NCBI GenBank assembly: GCA_900016865.1
Contig: FIZI01000010.1
Location: forward strand, 1-38,804
Reading direction: 5' to 3'
Source of the DNA: an uncultured Clostridia bacterium
GTDB lineage: Bacteria; Bacillota; DTU014
Length of the DNA: 38,804 nt
The position numbers and the translations under genes are program-made. The notes below the pieces were generated by a model. The model ran no database searches. It saw only the letters and a list, made by a program, of their open reading frames with translations, and was not told the origin of the DNA. Positions 37,125 to 38,804 of this stretch are shown piece after piece. Numbering within the stretch: position 1 is the first letter of the stretch; each line of letters begins with the position of its first letter.

Positions 37125-37494
37125 AATATCGGACAGGATCACCATACTCCGTGACGGCCGGTACATCTCCTCGCACCTGACACACGAGATAACGGAGCAG
37201 CAAGCTATCCAAGGCATGGTTGGACGAGACGTCGCTAATCTATACGTCAGAGATCCCATCGAACTCGGAGAAGAGGTCTTGCGCGTTGAGGGCTTGACGA
37301 GATACGGGGAGTTCAGAGACGTCTCCTTTAGTGTTCATCGCGGGGAGATCATAGGCTTGGCCGGGTTGGTTGGAGCCGGCCGTACAGAGGTGGCCAACAC
37401 TATCTTTGGGATTAGCAGGCCTGATAGAGGTTCTATCCTGGTAGAGGGGAGGCCTGTATCCATAGGCAGCCCGAGTCGCAGGCATCAGTGTTGA
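37063..37494 (+). pseudogene. RbsA/MglA-type sugar ABC ATPase remnant
   Basis: Frame 1 from about 37063 reads [34 protein letters not shown]: the H-loop and end of the first nucleotide-binding domain of a two-domain sugar ATPase. It continues GMVGRDVANLYV and then the start of the second domain, VSFSVHRGEIIGLAGLVGAGRTEVANTIFGI (degenerate Walker A, as usual for domain 2), RGSILVEGRPVSIGSP. The first about 190 residues and everything after IGSP are missing. The frame closes at TGA 37492-37494. It joins RhaS sequence on its left and permease sequence on its right without any intergenic DNA. An internal start at 37216 could still be translated, but the product would be useless as an ATPase. Confidence 0.85.
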
Positions 37495-37796
37495 TAGGAT
37501 CAGGTTCTTTGTGTACGCGGCAACAGGCTGTCTGTACGGTATGTCTGCGGTTCTTTGGGTCTCGAGATATGCTTCTGCGCAGAGTGATTCTGCCATTGGA
37601 TTTGAGTTGTCGACCGTCGCAGCGGTGGTCATAGGCGGGGTAAGCACGTTCGGCGGCAGCGGCAGGATAACAGGTGTTGCTTAGAGCACTCCTGCTCAGC
37701 ATAATCGAGAATGCGCTAAACGTGACAGAGGATCAGCCGATTGGCCGCGTTGACACTCGAGGCACAGCCCGCGGGTTGGACCAGCAGTCTTTGTAG
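37466..37796 (+). pseudogene. RbsC/RhaP-type sugar permease remnant (frameshifted)
   Basis: From 37466 frame 2 reads AARVAGISVDRIRFFVYAATGCLYGMSAVLWVSRYASAQ, FELSTVAAVVIGGVSTFGGSGRITG, the C-terminal part of a BPD_transp_2 permease. It stops at TAG 37682-37684. The continuation VLLRALLLSIIENALNVT is in frame 3 from about 37674 and ends at TAG 37794-37796. Loss of two bases (GTG-TTG to GTTG near 37675) would explain the shift. The first two thirds of the permease are missing. Together with the two preceding remnants it is a fossil of a rhamnose/ribose-type ABC operon. Confidence 0.82.
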
Positions 37797-37844
37797 GAGT
37801 CGCAGAGTGCAGGTTGCCCGCCTAGACAGGCACCAGAGCCGCTG

Positions 37845-38555
37845 TTATTCGTTCTTGCAGGCTGCGTCCTCCTTGTACGCGACTATCAGAGAAGGGTTGG
37901 ACGCAATACTGCGGTATTCGAAAACCGTCTCTACTCGCCGGAACCCTGCTTCTCTCAGCACTCGGCGTTCTGTATGCATGGAGAACGGAATGTCTATGTG
38001 ATAGAGCTTGTTCTCATCAAGCAGTCCGTCTTCCTTGAGTCTCATGTAATTATCCAGGAGTCTGTATTCCTCGTCTGGAGTGACTATGTAGTCAGCAACG
38101 ACGAAACGCCCCGTCGGCTTGAGGCATCTATAGACTCTCTCGTAGAGCTGTAGTTTGTCCGCGTATAGCCAGTGGTGCATGGTTTGCGCGGCGACCGCGT
38201 AGTCGAAGGCCTCCTCGCCGAAGTCATAGTCGAAGTATGACGCGTGAATGATCGTGATCTGATCCATCACTTCAGCATATTTCTGTTCCAGCCGATCGAG
38301 CATCTCCTTGCAGAGATCGATGCATACGAACCTTGCATTGGGCACACGCCTGAGAATGTATTCGATCTCCATCCCGGTCCCGCAGCCTAGATCAAGAATG
38401 GTAACAGGCTCTGAAGTCACATCAAACTGCTCGGCCAGCTGGGCTTGTTCAGCCTCGTATGTAGGAGACTCCTTCATATGGTCTTCATACCCATCTATCC
38501 TCGCTGAGAAGAACTTATCCATCGTCTCCGGTTTGTATGAACTTGACAAGGACAC
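37845..38555 (-). CDS. Class I SAM-dependent methyltransferase
   Basis: 236 residues, GTG start at 38553-38555 behind AGGAG. SAM-binding motif I is ILDLGCGTG (residues 53-61), Asp80 ends the second strand (FVCIDLCKEML), and motif IV is FDYAVAAQTMHHWLYADK. The fold is UbiE/Methyltransf_25-like; the substrate is not predictable. The N-terminal MDKFFSARIDGYEDHM resembles small-molecule methyltransferases common in Bacillota. It stands alone on the minus strand between the ABC relic and the edge repeat. Confidence 0.92.
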   Translation of the reverse strand: MSLSSSYKPETMDKFFSARIDGYEDHMKESPTYEAEQAQLAEQFDVTSEPVTILDLGCGTGMEIEYILRRVPNARFVCIDLCKEMLDRLEQKYAEVMDQITIIHASYFDYDFGEEAFDYAVAAQTMHHWLYADKLQLYERVYRCLKPTGRFVVADYIVTPDEEYRLLDNYMRLKEDGLLDENKLYHIDIPFSMHTERRVLREAGFRRVETVFEYRSIASNPSLIVAYKEDAACKNE

Positions 38556-38632
38556 TCACTCTCCTGCACTCTGCTTTGACTCCATTGTACCTGTGGATGC
38601 ATGAGACGGCTAGAGCAATACTGCTTCAGAAT

Positions 38633-38703
38633 GGGTCGATGTGTAGTCTCCTTTGCTTGCCGCTCGCAGGGTCGATGTGTGGTCTCCTTTGCTTGCCGCT
38701 CGC
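38633..38703 (+). repeat. 36-bp tandem repeat, two copies
   Basis: Unit 1 (38633-38668) and unit 2 (38669-38703) both begin GGGTCGATGTGT and end TTGCTTGCCGCTCGC. They differ by one base (A/G at the 13th position of the unit), and unit 2 lacks the last A. In reverse translation this produces a repeated peptide in spurious minus-strand frames. The second copy also forms the left arm of the inverted repeat at 38669-38801. Confidence 0.85.
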
Positions 38704-38801
38704 TTCGGCGTCCTGCCTTCGCTCGCTGTGGAAGGTCCAGCTCTCCGTCCTCCTGACTCCGAGCTGGACCTACAGTCGCTTCGGAGACCACACATCGCCC
38801 C
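38669..38801. repeat. Large nested inverted repeat at the window edge
   Basis: Outer arms: 38669-38687 (GGGTCGATGTGTGGTCTCC) and 38783-38801 are reverse complements over 19 bases with one mismatch. Inner arms: AGGTCCAGCTC (38733-38743) and GAGCTGGACCT (38761-38771) are perfect, with a 17-base loop. The whole 133 bases can fold into one compound hairpin with no coding potential. It could be a MITE-like or interspersed palindromic element or a structured RNA; the window ends three bases later, so its right border is unknown. Confidence 0.7.
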
Positions 38802-38804
38802 AGA

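Noticed and set aside
36807-37796. A novel fused SBP-ATPase-permease protein
   Set aside because: The three parts are in three different frames and each lacks essential domains, so this is a relic and not a fusion protein.
38633-38703. CRISPR array or integron attC cluster at the edge repeat
   Set aside because: The two 36-bp copies are directly adjacent with no spacers, and there is no cas, integrase or cassette gene nearby.
38495-38791. Minus-strand frames with a repeated peptide (ERQAKETTHRP)
   Set aside because: The peptide repeat is just the 36-bp DNA tandem repeat read as protein; the frame also overlaps the methyltransferase start.

Overview
The window is a dense plant-polysaccharide utilisation region from what looks like a Gram-positive-type anaerobe, probably Bacillota or a relative. 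This placement is inferred from strong AGGAGG-type ribosome binding sites with many GTG/TTG starts, a lipobox on a solute-binding protein, YesM/YesN-type sugar two-component regulation, ABC importers and the absence of SusC/TonB genes. I cannot name the species.

Layout. 1-11383 (+): two ABC permeases (the first cut by the window edge), their solute-binding protein (SBP), then GH3, GH2 and two GH29 glycosidases, all without signal peptides. 11384-14264 (+): a DUF4342-like membrane protein and an OmpR-type two-component system behind a good sigma-A promoter. 14265-19529 (+): an internally deleted SBP gene, a full-length lipoprotein paralogue, its two permeases and a LacI-family regulator. 19530-25939 (+): a cytoplasmic GH51 arabinofuranosidase translationally overlapped by a nucleotidyltransferase, a broken secreted GH43 arabinanase, and a secreted GH51 with an inserted lectin-like domain. 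26060-35285 (-): a YicI-type GH31 alpha-xylosidase, a YesM/YesN pair and a third SBP-permease-permease set. 35619-36649 (+): a flavodoxin and an unrecognised protein. 36807-37796 (+): a compressed relic of a rhamnose/ribose-type ABC operon. 37845-38555 (-): a methyltransferase. The right edge is a hairpin-rich repeat.

How it may work together. Alpha-xylosidase, beta-galactosidase-like GH2, alpha-fucosidases, beta-glucosidase-like GH3 and arabinofuranosidases are the set needed to strip and cut imported xyloglucan oligosaccharides inside the cell. Three CUT1-type importers would feed them, and none has an ATPase gene here, so a shared MsmK-type ATPase elsewhere is likely. A repeated LacI-type operator-like motif (14330, 19591, 35345) may tie three of the transcription units to the LacI gene in the middle.

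The most unusual feature is repeated internal deletion. Three separate sugar-uptake or hydrolysis loci (mini-SBP, GH43, rhamnose ABC relic) carry large deletions, and at least three junctions lie at short sequence matches. All functional assignments come from motif recognition by eye; no database search was possible.
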